From positions 81,109-145,108 of the forward strand of contig NZ_BOPZ01000007.1 in NCBI RefSeq assembly GCF_018332455.1: a DNA stretch of 64,000 bases, in the 5' to 3' direction. Of the stretch, positions 41,967-51,632 are shown one piece after another. Both the position numbers and the translations under genes were made by a program. This DNA comes from Clostridium polyendosporum. GTDB taxonomy: Bacteria > Bacillota > Clostridia > Clostridiales > Clostridiaceae. The notes below the pieces were generated by a model that saw only the letters and a program-made list of their open reading frames with translations, was not told the origin of the DNA and searched no databases. The first letter of the stretch is position 1. Each line of letters begins with the position of its first letter.

Positions 41967-43041
41967 AATAGTCCCCCTTATTTTTCTATTAACTCTTCTA
42001 TAAAAATGAACTAAGTAGATTTTAACACAAATTGTATAATAATAAAAAAATTACAAACTCTTAAAAACAAATTATTGTAACAAATGTTTGTCCTTAGTAT
42101 TTACGTAACCCGAAAGTTTATACTTCTATTTTAGTTTAATAACTTAACACTCTTCATTTGATAAAAATTTATAAAGATGAACCTTTATACAAAAACTTCA
42201 TATCCCTTACTTTAGGGATATGGAGTCTTACTACCTTAACAATATTTAAATTAATTATTAAAATCTCAATAGTTAGTTTCTTTAGTTATTGATAACAAAA
42301 ATACAGTATCATTCTAAAAAGCATATTATCAATTTTTTCTCAACCTATTATCTCCCCCTAAAAATTAACTTCATATGTGTATTGAGTATATTACATATAT
42401 ACTAATTAGCAACTGGAGGATATTATATATCATGTCAATAAAGTTGTTATTTAAGTTACATTTAATATAAACTTAATACAAACATAACTTTAATACAATA
42501 TCAAATTAAATTTAAATTTATATTAAAAATTATGTAATTGTAAAAAAAAGCTAGAATTTGGTTATATTTTGTCGCAATAACAAGATTATTCTAATTCAGC
42601 CTATTTGACGCATCTTCATTCCCTATGGTAATTTTGTGTTAGACAGATCTTGTCATGTAATTTAGAATGTTTGTTGAAGTGAAAAGATTTTATTCATATG
42701 TAAAATTGTACTTTAATCATTGAAATGAAAATTGTAAATGGCCATTTACAAATATCCAGTCTGAACATAATAAATACATAATACTACAAAGTTACATCTT
42801 TATATTTTAGTTGAGCATTTATTTCCAAATACAATCAACTCAAGGCATAAATCTTTTTATCAGACAAGCTAATATGTCTAAATCAATGACAAAGAGAAGT
42901 TTTTAGTCTGAAATAATGAAAAATATTTGTTATCAAATGATTATAAGTGTTTTTTAAATTTTCAAACAAACACTCCAAGAGATTGAATATAAAATTGATA
43001 TTCGTCATGGAAAAGAAAAAAGTTATTTAGGGGGGTAAGTA
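41967..43041. other. Long AT-rich intergenic region with palindromes
   Basis: 1.07 kb without a gene. A hairpin CATATCCCT/AGGGATATG (42199-42222) and a perfect 20-bp palindrome (42732-42751) are the only structures seen. Probably holds the promoters of the EIICB gene (left) and sacB (right). Confidence 0.55.
42732..42751. promoter_or_regulatory. Perfect 20-bp palindrome upstream of sacB
   Basis: TTGTAAATGGCCATTTACAA reads the same on both strands. It lies 290 bp ahead of sacB. An operator for a dimeric regulator is possible; no RAT-type antiterminator sequence was seen in the sacB leader. Confidence 0.45.
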
Positions 43042-44502
43042 ATGATTAAGTCAAAAGTTGGAAAATTTGTATTAATTGGTTCTGTAATTTTTAGTTCTTT
43101 AATAGGTAACACTCAGCAAAGTTTTGCTGCAACTGGAAGCATGGATTACAAAGACACCTATAGTATTTCCCATATCACTCGTAATGAAATGTTGAAATTA
43201 CCTGAACAACAAAAAAGTCAACAATTTAAAGTACCTCAATTCGATGCATCAACAATAAAGAACATTCCTTCTGCAATAAAGTATGATCAGTGGGGCAACC
43301 AAATTGATTTAGATGTTTGGGATACCTGGCCGCTGCAAAACGCTGATGGAACAGTGGCAAATTATAATGGCTACCATATCGTTTTTGGTTTAGCAGGTGA
43401 CCCTAAAGCTCCATGGGATACTTTTATTTACTTGTTTTATCAAAAAATAGGCGACACATCTATTGACAGCTGGAAAAATGCTGGTAGAGTATTTACGGAT
43501 AGTGATAAACTCGTTCCAAACGATCCTATTCTAAATAATCAAGCAGAAGAGTGGTCAGGTTCCGCAACCTTCACATCGGATGGAAAAGTTCGTTTATTTT
43601 ATACAAATAGGCATCCTTGGGCACCAGAGCGCGGGTTTTATGGTAAACAAACCTTAACAACAGCTCAAATCAATGTATCTCAACCAGATGCTGATATCCT
43701 TAAGGTTGATGGCGTAGAAGATTTTAAGTCTATCTATGAAGGCGGAGACGGTACAATCTATCAAAATGTTCAAAAAGCTTTCGGTGAGGGAAACTATTCT
43801 GATAATCATACTTTAAGAGATCCTCACTATGTTGAAGACAATGGTCGTAAATACCTTATTTTTGAAGCGAATACAGGGTCGGAAACCGGTTACCAAGGAG
43901 AGGAATCGTTCTACAATAGAGCTTACTATGGTGGAAGTAACGTCTTCTTCCAAACTGAGAAAAATAATTTGTTGCAAAGCCCTAAAAAAGATTATGCGAA
44001 ATTAGCGAATGGTGCACTAGGTATCATTGAATTAAATGATGATTATACGTTAAAAAAAGAAATGAAACCGCTGATTGCATCTAATACAGTAACAGATGAA
44101 ATTGAACGAGCTAACGTATTTAAAATGAATGGTAAATGGTATTTATTCACAAGTTCAAGAGGATCTAAAATGATCGTTGATGGAATTGATGCGGAAGACA
44201 TTTACATGTTAGGTTACGTATCAGATTCTTTAACTGGACCATACAAACCTTTAAATGATACTGGACTTGTATTACATCAAGATCTTGATCCTAACGATAT
44301 TACCTGGACTTACGCTCACTTTGCGATCCCGCAAGTTGAAGGGAATAACGTGGTAGTCACAAGTTACATGACAAATAGAGCTTACTTTGCAGATCATCAT
44401 TCTACTTTTGCACCAAGTTTCTTACTGAACATTGAAGGATCAAAAACATCAGTTGTACCAAATAGCATCCTTGAACAAGGACAAGTTACGATTGATAAAT
44501 AA
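43042..44502 (+). CDS. sacB: Levansucrase (GH68)
   Basis: Secreted fructosyltransferase that builds levan from sucrose. 486 aa. Signal peptide KFVLIGSVIFSSLIG with cleavage near QSFAA-TG. Catalytic residues in GH68 order: nucleophile Asp94 in DVWDTWPLQNADG, transition-state Asp260 in TLRDPHYVED and acid/base Glu355 in VTDEIERANVFKM. It is very close to B. subtilis SacB, including ETGYQGEESFYNRAYYGG and the C-terminal LEQGQVTIDK. Base composition is richer in G+C than the flanks. RBS AGGGGGGTAAGT. A terminator separates it from the levB-like gene that follows. Confidence 0.97.
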   Translation: MIKSKVGKFVLIGSVIFSSLIGNTQQSFAATGSMDYKDTYSISHITRNEMLKLPEQQKSQQFKVPQFDASTIKNIPSAIKYDQWGNQIDLDVWDTWPLQNADGTVANYNGYHIVFGLAGDPKAPWDTFIYLFYQKIGDTSIDSWKNAGRVFTDSDKLVPNDPILNNQAEEWSGSATFTSDGKVRLFYTNRHPWAPERGFYGKQTLTTAQINVSQPDADILKVDGVEDFKSIYEGGDGTIYQNVQKAFGEGNYSDNHTLRDPHYVEDNGRKYLIFEANTGSETGYQGEESFYNRAYYGGSNVFFQTEKNNLLQSPKKDYAKLANGALGIIELNDDYTLKKEMKPLIASNTVTDEIERANVFKMNGKWYLFTSSRGSKMIVDGIDAEDIYMLGYVSDSLTGPYKPLNDTGLVLHQDLDPNDITWTYAHFAIPQVEGNNVVVTSYMTNRAYFADHHSTFAPSFLLNIEGSKTSVVPNSILEQGQVTIDK

Positions 44503-44560
44503 CGGTCATCAGCTAAAAACTTATAAAATAATATTAAAGATTTGAATTTGAAAAACATAA

Positions 44561-44592
44561 AAAAATGCCGATTTAATATCGGCATTTTTTTA
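44561..44592 (+). terminator. sacB terminator
   Basis: ATGCCGAT (44565-44572) pairs with ATCGGCAT (44578-44585), loop TTAAT, followed by a run of T. Flanked by A and T tracts, so it works in both directions. Confidence 0.85.
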
Positions 44593-44694
44593 CAGATAAA
44601 TCTTTACCTTCTTATAGATTAAAAGCATCTTAAAAATAAACAGGTATAATTCTCAATCCAACAGAATATGAACGAGCAAAGCGGAGGTATTTAT

Positions 44695-46266
44695 TTGCAA
44701 AAAAGAGAAACTTATAAGAAATCATATAAACTGTTAGCTGCTTTAATGATCTTTTTGGGGATATTATTAATTATCTTATTATTTTTCTATCATCCAGATA
44801 AGAAGATAAATAAAACAGTGATTCATCAAAAGCCAAACTATCGGGCAATATATCATTTCACGGCGCCTGATAGATGGAAGAATGATCCACAAACACCTAT
44901 ATTTTTTAATGGAAAGTATCATTACTATTATCTCTATAATCGTGATTATCCAAATGGCAATGGTACGGAATGGCGGCATGCGACATCAGAAGATTTGGTT
45001 CACTGGAAAGATGAGGGAGTAGCTATTCCTAAATATACAAACAAAAATGGGGATATATGGTCGGGATCCGTCGTTGTTGACAGAAAAAATACTGCAGGCT
45101 TTGGAAAAGGAGCTATTATCGCGATGGTAACACAACCCTCTGCCAATGACGGTCAGCAGGAACAATTTCTTTGGTACAGTACCGACGAAGGAAGAACATT
45201 TAATTCTTATAATGACCAACCAATTATACCAAATCCGGGCACAAAAGATTTTAGAGATCCGAAAATCATCTGGAATCCTCAGACTGACAAATGGATAATG
45301 CTCTTGGCGGAAGGAACGAAGATTGGCTTTTACGAGTCTTATAATTTGAAAAATTGGCACTATACAGGTGGTTTCTTCACACAAAATATAGGTATTGTAG
45401 AATGTTCGGATCTCTTTATGATGCGAGCAAATGACGGGACGTACAAGTGGATTCTAGGTGCCAGTGCCAATGGCAAATCTGCAGGCAAACCCAATACTTA
45501 TGCGTATTGGATAGGCAATTATAATGGAAAAGAATTTGTCGCCGATCAAGGTGAACCGCAATGGCTGGATTATGGCTTTGACTGGTATGCAGGTGTGACG
45601 TTTGAGAACGGCAACAACAGTGATAAATTCACGAAACGTTATGCTTTAGCATGGATGAATAACTGGGATTATCCAAACAATACACCAACAATGCAGGATG
45701 GCTTCAATGGAACGGATTCAATTGTGCGCCAGATCAGCTTGAAAAAACAAGTTGACAATACGTATAGCCTGATCTCACAGCCGGTTGAAACCTTAGATCG
45801 TCTGATAACGTCAACCGACCATTTTAAGCAAATCCAAGTGACCGGATCAAAAACACTGACAGTTCAAGGTGAAGCATACCAACTTGATGCGGATATAAGC
45901 TTGTTGGATGCCAAGAATGTAGGATTTAGGCTTCGAGAATCAGCAGATAAAAAACGTCATATTGACGTAGGGTTTTTTGTTGAAGGCCAATACTCTTATG
46001 TCAATAGAACTTTTACAGGACAGCCCGACAAAAGTCAAAAATATATTGAAAGCAGAGCACCATTTGATACAAGTAAAAAGAATGTTCATTTAAAAATTCT
46101 TGTTGATAAAACAAGTATAGAAGTATTTGTTGATGATGGTAAGGTTACTTACTCAAATCAAGTATTTCCTAATTTACATGATAAAGGAATAACCCTTTTT
46201 TCTATTGGTGGCAAATCGCTCTTTCAAAATGTTGTTATCAAACACCTCCGTTCGATCAATAGGTAA
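44695..46266 (+). CDS. levB: Membrane-anchored endolevanase/levan hydrolase (GH32, LevB-like)
   Basis: Cuts levan made by SacB into fructo-oligosaccharides. About 523 aa. N-terminal membrane anchor (LLAALMIFLGILLIILLFF), then the GH32 five-blade propeller: nucleophile Asp in RWKNDPQTPIFF, FRDPKIIW (transition state) and the acid/base Glu in IVECSDLFMM. A C-terminal beta-sandwich ends with LKILVDKTSIEVFVDDGKVT. It matches B. subtilis LevB (YveB) along its length, and sacB-levB is the same gene order. Initiation is TTG 44695 with AGCGGAGG seven bases upstream; an ATG at 44668 would place the RBS inside the gene. Confidence 0.94.
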   Translation: MQKRETYKKSYKLLAALMIFLGILLIILLFFYHPDKKINKTVIHQKPNYRAIYHFTAPDRWKNDPQTPIFFNGKYHYYYLYNRDYPNGNGTEWRHATSEDLVHWKDEGVAIPKYTNKNGDIWSGSVVVDRKNTAGFGKGAIIAMVTQPSANDGQQEQFLWYSTDEGRTFNSYNDQPIIPNPGTKDFRDPKIIWNPQTDKWIMLLAEGTKIGFYESYNLKNWHYTGGFFTQNIGIVECSDLFMMRANDGTYKWILGASANGKSAGKPNTYAYWIGNYNGKEFVADQGEPQWLDYGFDWYAGVTFENGNNSDKFTKRYALAWMNNWDYPNNTPTMQDGFNGTDSIVRQISLKKQVDNTYSLISQPVETLDRLITSTDHFKQIQVTGSKTLTVQGEAYQLDADISLLDAKNVGFRLRESADKKRHIDVGFFVEGQYSYVNRTFTGQPDKSQKYIESRAPFDTSKKNVHLKILVDKTSIEVFVDDGKVTYSNQVFPNLHDKGITLFSIGGKSLFQNVVIKHLRSINR

Positions 46267-46440
46267 AACGAGAAAATGTATTTAAAAAGGACCGGCTTTC
46301 ACACAGTAGGAAAGGGATAAGTTCAATTGAACGGTTTGATCCCTTCGGTAAAACAAACGATTGACAAACAGGAAAAACGCATTTACCGGCTTAATATGTG
46401 GTATTATTTTCTAATTAATTGATCACCTTTTTAATAAAAT
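46267..46440. other. G+C-richer segment after levB
   Basis: No gene seen. Contains AAGGGAT and ATCCCTT arms around GTTCAATTGAAC (about 46312-46348), and an isolated TTGACA near 46361. Composition resembles the sacB-levB block more than the downstream clostridial DNA, so the transferred segment may end here. Confidence 0.45.
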
Positions 46441-46442
46441 AA

Positions 46443-46480
46443 AAACTACACACCCTCATCTAAATGAGAATGTGTAGTTT
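46443..46480 (-). terminator. glmS terminator
   Basis: AACTACACA and TGTGTAGTT arms with a second inner stem TCAT/ATGA; minus strand continues TTTTTATTTT. Confidence 0.75.
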
Positions 46481-46569
46481 CATTATTAACTTCGTTTTTT
46501 AATTAAAGCTTCTTAGTTTTATCCAAACTTTTTTCAAACTCACAACACAATTTATTTTTCTCTACACTA

Positions 46570-48396
46570 TTATTCAACAGTTACTGACTTAGCAAGATTT
46601 CTTGGTTTGTCAACGTCACAACCCTTTTGCTTAGCCATGTAATAAGCAATTAATTGAAGTGGAATTACAGAAAGTACTGGAGCTAATAATTCATGAGTCC
46701 TTGGGATGTAGATTACTGAATCTACAGACTTATGGACATCTTCATCACCTTCAAAAGCTATTGCCATAACTTTTGCTCCTCTTGTAACTACTTCCTTTAC
46801 GTTACTCATCATCTTATCACTTAAGCTTTCCTGAGTTACAGTAGCTATTACCACAGTTCCTGGTTCAATTAATGCAATAGTTCCATGTTTAAGTTCTCCA
46901 CCAGCATAAGCTTCTGAATGGATATATGATATTTCCTTAAGCTTTAATGATCCTTCCGTAGAAACTGCAAAATCCAATCCTCTTCCAAGGAAGAACATAT
47001 CTCTTTCCATGTAAGTCTTTGAAGCGAACTTTTGAAGAGTTTCCTTATGCTTTAAAACCTCTTCTGCCTTATTTGGCAAAGTAAGCATTTCCTTCTTTAT
47101 TTCATCTATTTGTTCCTTAGTAAGTGTTCCTTTTAACTCAGCAAAATATAATCCTAGTATATACATTGCTATAAGCTGAGTTACATATGCCTTAGTTGAT
47201 GCAACTGCAATTTCTGGACCAGCCCAAGTATATAATACATCATTTGCTTCTCTTGAAACTGAGCTTCCCACAACGTTAGTTATTGCTAAAACTCTTGCAC
47301 CTTTTTTCTTTCCATCTCTTAAAACAGCAAGAGTATCTGCTGTTTCTCCTGATTGTGAAACAACTATTATTAATGTTTTTTCTGTAATAAGCGGATCTCT
47401 ATATCTGAATTCTGAAGCAATATCTACTTCTACTGGTATCTTTGCTAATTTTTCAATTACATATTTTCCAACTATTCCAGCATTATAAGCAGTTCCACAA
47501 GCAACAATATAAACTCTATCAATATTATCTAACTGTTCTCTTGAAATATTAATTTTATCTATTGAAATACTATGGTCCATTCCTATTCTTGAGGTCATTG
47601 TATCCTTAATTGCCTTTGGCTGCTCATGGATTTCTTTTAACATGAAATCTTCATAACCACCTTTTTCTGCTGCATCAGCATTCCAAGTTACATGGAATAC
47701 TTCTTTGTCTACTTTTTCTCCATCTTCGTTTAATAAAGTTACTCCATCTCTTGTTATTACTACAAATTCCTTATCTTCTAAGAAATATACATCTCTTGTA
47801 TGGTTCAAAACTGCTGGTATATCTGATGCTATAAAGAATTCATCCTTTCCAAGACCTACGATAAGGGGACTGTCCTTTCTTACTGCCACAAGCTTATTTG
47901 GTTCATTTTTACATATAACTCCTATAGCATAAGAACCTTCCATCTTTGATGTAGCTTTCATTACTGCCTCTACTAAATCACCCTCGTAGTAGTAATCTAC
48001 AAGATTTGGTATAACTTCTGTATCTGTTTCTGAGTGGAAAGTGTATCCTTTAGAAGTTAACCACTCTCTAAGTTTTAAATAATTTTCTATAATTCCATTA
48101 TGAACTACGCTGATTGTAACCTCACTATTTGTATGTGGATGTGAGTTAACATCTGATGGTTCTCCATGAGTAGCCCATCTAGTGTGTCCAATTCCTATAG
48201 TCCCGCTAATTGGTTCTTTATTTAATCTTTCTTCAAGATTTACTAGTCTTCCTTTACACTTTTTAACCTTAACTTCTCCATCTTCTATTATAGCAACTCC
48301 TGCTGAGTCATAACCTCTGTATTCAAGTTTTGATAATCCTTCAACTAATAATGATGAAGCACCTCTATTTCCAACAAAACCAACTATTCCACACAT
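46570..48396 (-). CDS. glmS: Glutamine-fructose-6-phosphate aminotransferase (isomerising)
   Basis: First step of amino-sugar synthesis: fructose 6-phosphate plus glutamine gives glucosamine 6-phosphate. 608 aa, normal. N-terminal amidotransferase with Cys2 nucleophile after Met removal (MCGIVGFVGNRG), GIGHTRWATHGEPSDVNSHP; two SIS sugar-isomerase domains with VSQSGETADTLAVLR, GAEIAVASTKAYVTQ-like segment AGPEIAVASTKAYVTQ, and the C-terminal PRNLAKSVTVE. Regulated by the glmS ribozyme at 48490-48645. Works upstream of GlmM (56217-57566). Confidence 0.98.
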   Translation of the reverse strand: MCGIVGFVGNRGASSLLVEGLSKLEYRGYDSAGVAIIEDGEVKVKKCKGRLVNLEERLNKEPISGTIGIGHTRWATHGEPSDVNSHPHTNSEVTISVVHNGIIENYLKLREWLTSKGYTFHSETDTEVIPNLVDYYYEGDLVEAVMKATSKMEGSYAIGVICKNEPNKLVAVRKDSPLIVGLGKDEFFIASDIPAVLNHTRDVYFLEDKEFVVITRDGVTLLNEDGEKVDKEVFHVTWNADAAEKGGYEDFMLKEIHEQPKAIKDTMTSRIGMDHSISIDKINISREQLDNIDRVYIVACGTAYNAGIVGKYVIEKLAKIPVEVDIASEFRYRDPLITEKTLIIVVSQSGETADTLAVLRDGKKKGARVLAITNVVGSSVSREANDVLYTWAGPEIAVASTKAYVTQLIAMYILGLYFAELKGTLTKEQIDEIKKEMLTLPNKAEEVLKHKETLQKFASKTYMERDMFFLGRGLDFAVSTEGSLKLKEISYIHSEAYAGGELKHGTIALIEPGTVVIATVTQESLSDKMMSNVKEVVTRGAKVMAIAFEGDEDVHKSVDSVIYIPRTHELLAPVLSVIPLQLIAYYMAKQKGCDVDKPRNLAKSVTVE

Positions 48397-48454
48397 ATAT
48401 TTAAACTTCCTCTCTCACAATATTTTTTTAATTAGTATTCCTAAAAAAGACCAT

Positions 48455-48482
48455 AAAAAATCTAGGGACACTAACCCCCTAG
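48455..48482 (-). terminator. Terminator-like hairpin between the glmS ribozyme and glmS
   Basis: Minus strand CTAGGG, 9-nt loop, CCCTAG, A, then six T residues (48460-48455). It lies 60 bp before the glmS start codon and so could attenuate transcription after the ribozyme. Confidence 0.6.
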
Positions 48483-48489
48483 TTAAAAG

Positions 48490-48645
48490 GTTTTGCACAT
48501 GATTGGATTTGTGCTGAGAATTACTTCCCAGTTTTGCCAATCGCTAACGGTAGTACGATACCGTGGAGCCATCCGCCGAAATATTCGATAAACCCCAACC
48601 TCGTCAACTTAAGCTAATTAACTGAATAACTTAAGCTCTGGCGCT
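48490..48645 (-). ncRNA. glmS ribozyme/riboswitch
   Basis: Minus strand begins A|GCGCCAGAGC (cleavage between 48645 and 48644), then GTTGACGAGGTTGGGG, TTTATCG, TTCGGCGGATGGCTCC and the ACGG/CCGT arm. These are the core marks of the glucosamine-6-phosphate-activated self-cleaving ribozyme. It lies directly ahead of glmS and represses it when the product accumulates. Confidence 0.95.
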
Positions 48646-48665
48646 AATATTTTATTTTTTTAAAT

Positions 48666-48686
48666 TTAAATTAACACTTGCCCCAT
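48666..48686 (-). CDS. Possible six-codon leader ORF before the glmS ribozyme
   Basis: ATG GGG CAA GTG TTA ATT TAA (MGQVLI) with a perfect AAGGAGGG seven bases upstream, ending 21 bp ahead of the ribozyme cleavage site. Could be a true leader peptide or a decayed gene start. Support is only the RBS. Confidence 0.3.
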   Translation of the reverse strand: MGQVLI

Positions 48687-49030
48687 TGCATCCCTCCTTA
48701 TACTTACATTATATATTATGTTAAATACTGGATTTTACCACCCTTCCATCATTAATTTTAGCATAATAATTATATTTGTCTAATAAACCAATTTAAACCT
48801 AGACATTTTATCTTATTATTCTTACATTTCTCTTTAGAACTCTTATTTTCTCTTGTTTTTGCCCTCATAGGTCTATACCACTATATCACTATATTTTTTA
48901 ATATTCTAGTACCCTTAAATCGTTAATGCATCCTTTTTCCTTCTAAAATCCATCCTGATCTTTATATCTGGAGAGATAAAAATAGTTTTTAATTCCTTAC
49001 AAATAATAAAGTTGATTAGGCATCAAACCT
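48687..49030. other. Intergenic region ahead of glmS, no gene seen
   Basis: Contains TATAAT near 48709-48714 on the minus strand as a likely glmS -10; no clear -35. Otherwise AT-rich without structure. Confidence 0.45.
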
Positions 49031-49040
49031 ATTCAGTTTT

Positions 49041-49076
49041 AGTAAGATTTCTCTTTGTAAAATGGCGGCAATAAAG
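49041..49076 (-). repeat. Terminator-linked palindromic repeat, copy F
   Basis: Minus strand behind the ptsG terminator: TTTATTGCCGCC, CATTTTACAAAGAGAAATCT, then TACTAAAACTGAATAGG. The tail CTAAAACTGAATAG is shared with copy G. Confidence 0.7.
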
Positions 49077-49101
49077 AAAACCCAGAGCGAAAGGCTCTAG
49101 G
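49077..49101 (-). terminator. ptsG terminator
   Basis: CCCAGAGC (49081-49088) pairs with GCTCTAGG (49094-49101) with one mismatch, then TTTTCTTTATT on the minus strand. Confidence 0.7.
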
Positions 49102-49112
49102 TCTTCAAAAAT

Positions 49113-50636
49113 TTAGCTGATCTTTTTCCCTGTTCTACCAGCTATTACATCATTGATTTGTGACTTAATTATATCTGACTTTGGTCCAAAAATTGCTTGG
49201 ATGTTTTCTCCTACCTGCATAACACCTGCAGCACCAAGGTTCTTTAATTGTTGTGAATCTACATGTTTAACATCATTAACAGTTACTCTTAATCTTGTTA
49301 TACAAGCATCTAAGTGCTTTATATTTTCTTTTCCACCAAGAGCTGCTAAGATTCCTTCTGCTAGTTCATCACCTTGAACGTTTACATCAACTGATTCTTC
49401 ATCTTCTCTACCTGGAGTCTTTAGATCAAATTTTCTTATCATAAATCTAAATCCAAAATAGTAGATTACTGAGAATGCTAAACCTACTGGTATTACTAAC
49501 CACCATGTAGTTCTGTTTGGAATTACTCCAAATAGTATATAGTCTATTAAACCACCAGAGAATGTCATACCTATCTTAACATTTAATATTTGCATTATCA
49601 TGAATGATAAACCTGCAAATACACAGTGTATACCAAATAACACTGGAGCAACAAATAAGAATGAGAATTCAATTGGTTCAGTGATACCTGTTAAGAATGA
49701 AGTTAATGCTGCTGAAGCCATTATACCACCAACAAGCACCTTCTTTTCTGCCTTAGCTTCGTGATATATTGCAAGTGCTGCAGCTGGAAGTCCAAACATC
49801 ATGAATGGAAACTTACCAGTCATAAATGTACCTGCTGTAAATGCTACACCATCCTTGTACTGTGCCATGAATATTTGTTGGTCACCCATTACAAGTTGAC
49901 CAGCTTTAGTTGTATATTCTCCAAATTGATACCAGAATGGGTTGTAGAATATATGGTGTAATCCGAATGGAATTAATGATCTTTCAATAATACCGAATAT
50001 AAGTGCTGCTAAAGTTCTATTTGTATCTATCATTCCTCTTGAGAATGTGAATAATCCACCTTGAATTGTTGGCCATACAAATGTCATTAATAAACCAACT
50101 ACAACTGCTGATGCAGCAGTAACGATTGGAACGAATCTCTTACCTGCAAAGAAACCTAAGTATGATGGCAATTCAATCTTGTAGTATTTCTTATATAAAG
50201 TTGCTGCTATAACACCTATTATAATACCGCCAAAAACACCTGTTTGAAGTGTTGGAATTCCAAGTACTTTTGCATACATAGGATTTCCATTTAACATATC
50301 TGAAGTTATTCCTTTGAATGTTCCCATAGTTACATTCATTATTAAGAATCCAACTATAGCTGCAAGCCCTGCAACGCCTTCACCTTCTGCAAGTCCCACT
50401 GCAACCCCTACTGCAAATAGCAGTGCTAAGTTACCAAAAATTATATCACCTGACTTCTCCATTACCGAAGCAATTAATTGAAACCATTCTGTGTTTAAGA
50501 TTGGAACTGAATTTAAAAAAGCTGGATTTCTAAACATGTTTCCAAAAGCAAGCAATATACCTGCAGCTGGTAGTAGAGCAACTGGAAGCATTAAAGCTTT
50601 ACCTACTCTTTGTAAAACACCAAAAACTTTTTTCAT
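49113..50636 (-). CDS. ptsG: PTS glucose transporter EIICB
   Basis: Imports and phosphorylates glucose. About 507 aa. EIIC ([78 protein letters not shown]) and EIIB with phospho-Cys in [16 protein letters not shown], no EIIA. These marks fit the glucose rather than N-acetylglucosamine subgroup. I use ATG 50636 with AAGGAGGATC before it; the long N-terminal extension from 50708 overlaps the RBS and the leader hairpin. Control is by a RAT/terminator leader (50691-50773), implying a GlcT/LicT-type antiterminator protein elsewhere. Confidence 0.95.
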   Translation of the reverse strand: MKKVFGVLQRVGKALMLPVALLPAAGILLAFGNMFRNPAFLNSVPILNTEWFQLIASVMEKSGDIIFGNLALLFAVGVAVGLAEGEGVAGLAAIVGFLIMNVTMGTFKGITSDMLNGNPMYAKVLGIPTLQTGVFGGIIIGVIAATLYKKYYKIELPSYLGFFAGKRFVPIVTAASAVVVGLLMTFVWPTIQGGLFTFSRGMIDTNRTLAALIFGIIERSLIPFGLHHIFYNPFWYQFGEYTTKAGQLVMGDQQIFMAQYKDGVAFTAGTFMTGKFPFMMFGLPAAALAIYHEAKAEKKVLVGGIMASAALTSFLTGITEPIEFSFLFVAPVLFGIHCVFAGLSFMIMQILNVKIGMTFSGGLIDYILFGVIPNRTTWWLVIPVGLAFSVIYYFGFRFMIRKFDLKTPGREDEESVDVNVQGDELAEGILAALGGKENIKHLDACITRLRVTVNDVKHVDSQQLKNLGAAGVMQVGENIQAIFGPKSDIIKSQINDVIAGRTGKKIS

Positions 50637-50690
50637 AATAGATCCTCCTTGTTTTTTGTTATTTTGTGGAACTTTTTGAAAATATAAAGA

Positions 50691-50746
50691 CCTAAATTTA
50701 TTGCTCAAAAAGTAAAGTAATACTCTACTTAAGCAATAAATTTAGG
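50691..50746 (-). terminator. Leader terminator of ptsG
   Basis: CCTAAATTTATTGCT (50691-50705) pairs perfectly with AGCAATAAATTTAGG (50732-50746). Its outer arm overlaps the RAT sequence, so the two structures exclude each other. Confidence 0.75.
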
Positions 50747-50773
50747 TCTTGCCTGCATAACCAGTAACAATCC
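50745..50773 (-). promoter_or_regulatory. RAT (ribonucleic antiterminator) site
   Basis: 29 nt on the minus strand beginning GGATTGTTACTGG and ending GCAGGCAAGACC, matching the BglG/SacY/LicT/GlcT RAT consensus. Binding of a PRD antiterminator would block the adjoining terminator. Confidence 0.88.
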
Positions 50774-50801
50774 TTGTATTTAATTCTTTCTTACATAATC
50801 A

Positions 50802-50830
50802 ATGATAACATTTACATTTTTGCTTGTCAA
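50802..50830 (-). promoter_or_regulatory. ptsG promoter
   Basis: Minus strand TTGACA (50825-50830), 17-bp spacer, TATCAT (50802-50807), just ahead of the RAT. Confidence 0.75.
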
Positions 50831-50872
50831 CCTTTGTTTAGTGAATATTATAACTATTTCAACAATTTTTTT

Positions 50873-51511
50873 CTATTTTCTTACCTTATTTTCTTTTACA
50901 ATAAAATCTACTAACTTTTCAAATACTATGCTTCTCTTTCCTCTTAAATATCTCCATGCAAAGTATGCCATAAAAATACTTGTTACTGTATTAGCAGTTA
51001 TATCCTTCATGGTATCAAAGAGACTATTGCTCTGAGAATTTAACCCTAAAGTTAAATCAGAAATAAACTCTGCAATTTCCCAGAAAATCTCTGCAGAGAT
51101 AGCAAAGAAAAGAGCAAAAGATAAAATAAATATTTGCTTTCTTCCAATTTGTAGATTATTAAGAACAATAAATACTATAAAACCCAAAATAAATAATAAG
51201 GGACCAGAAATAACATGTAGAAATGTATCCCAATTTTTTATTTTACTATAGAATTCATTTAAATCCCCTAAAAAAACAGATAGAAATATATAAGATAAAA
51301 TCATTAGATTAACCCATTTCGGCAGTTTAATTTTTGTCACCTTTAATACTATAGTCGGTATAAAGCAAATAGTAAAAACAATAACTGCAGTAAGTACCAT
51401 AACCCACTTTTGCATTAAAAAGTATTTTACTAAAAAACCTAGCACAACACACTGAAAGATATATTGAAAAACTTTATCGTAGGATACGTTGATTAAATTC
51501 CATATTTGCAT
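50873..51511 (-). CDS. Multi-pass membrane protein, YjdF (DUF2238)-like
   Basis: 212 aa with about six membrane helices. Family marks are an Asp-His pair in NWDTFLHVISGPLLF and the block FWEIAEFISDLTLGL followed by SLFDTMKDITANTVTSIF, as in YjdF/DUF2238 inner-membrane proteins. Function of that family is not established. RBS AAAGGGTGAG. It lies downstream of the riboflavin operon (terminator 51545-51573 between) and may be read separately. Confidence 0.75.
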   Translation of the reverse strand: MQIWNLINVSYDKVFQYIFQCVVLGFLVKYFLMQKWVMVLTAVIVFTICFIPTIVLKVTKIKLPKWVNLMILSYIFLSVFLGDLNEFYSKIKNWDTFLHVISGPLLFILGFIVFIVLNNLQIGRKQIFILSFALFFAISAEIFWEIAEFISDLTLGLNSQSNSLFDTMKDITANTVTSIFMAYFAWRYLRGKRSIVFEKLVDFIVKENKVRK

Positions 51512-51544
51512 TTGTTCTCACCCTTTGACTTTTAATATTTACAA

Positions 51545-51573
51545 CAAAAGGAAGGGTACTATGTCCCTTCCTC
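51545..51573 (-). terminator. Riboflavin operon terminator
   Basis: GGAAGGG (51550-51556) pairs with CCCTTCC (51565-51571); minus-strand TTTTGTTGT follows. Confidence 0.7.
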
Positions 51574-51632
51574 TTTAACTTTATTATTTACTTTTTTCTT
51601 CTTTTTATGTGTGATTTATAATATATTCTTTA

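Noticed and set aside
48490..48645. A second riboswitch class ahead of glmS
   Set aside because: All conserved blocks are those of the glmS ribozyme; no other aptamer is seen.
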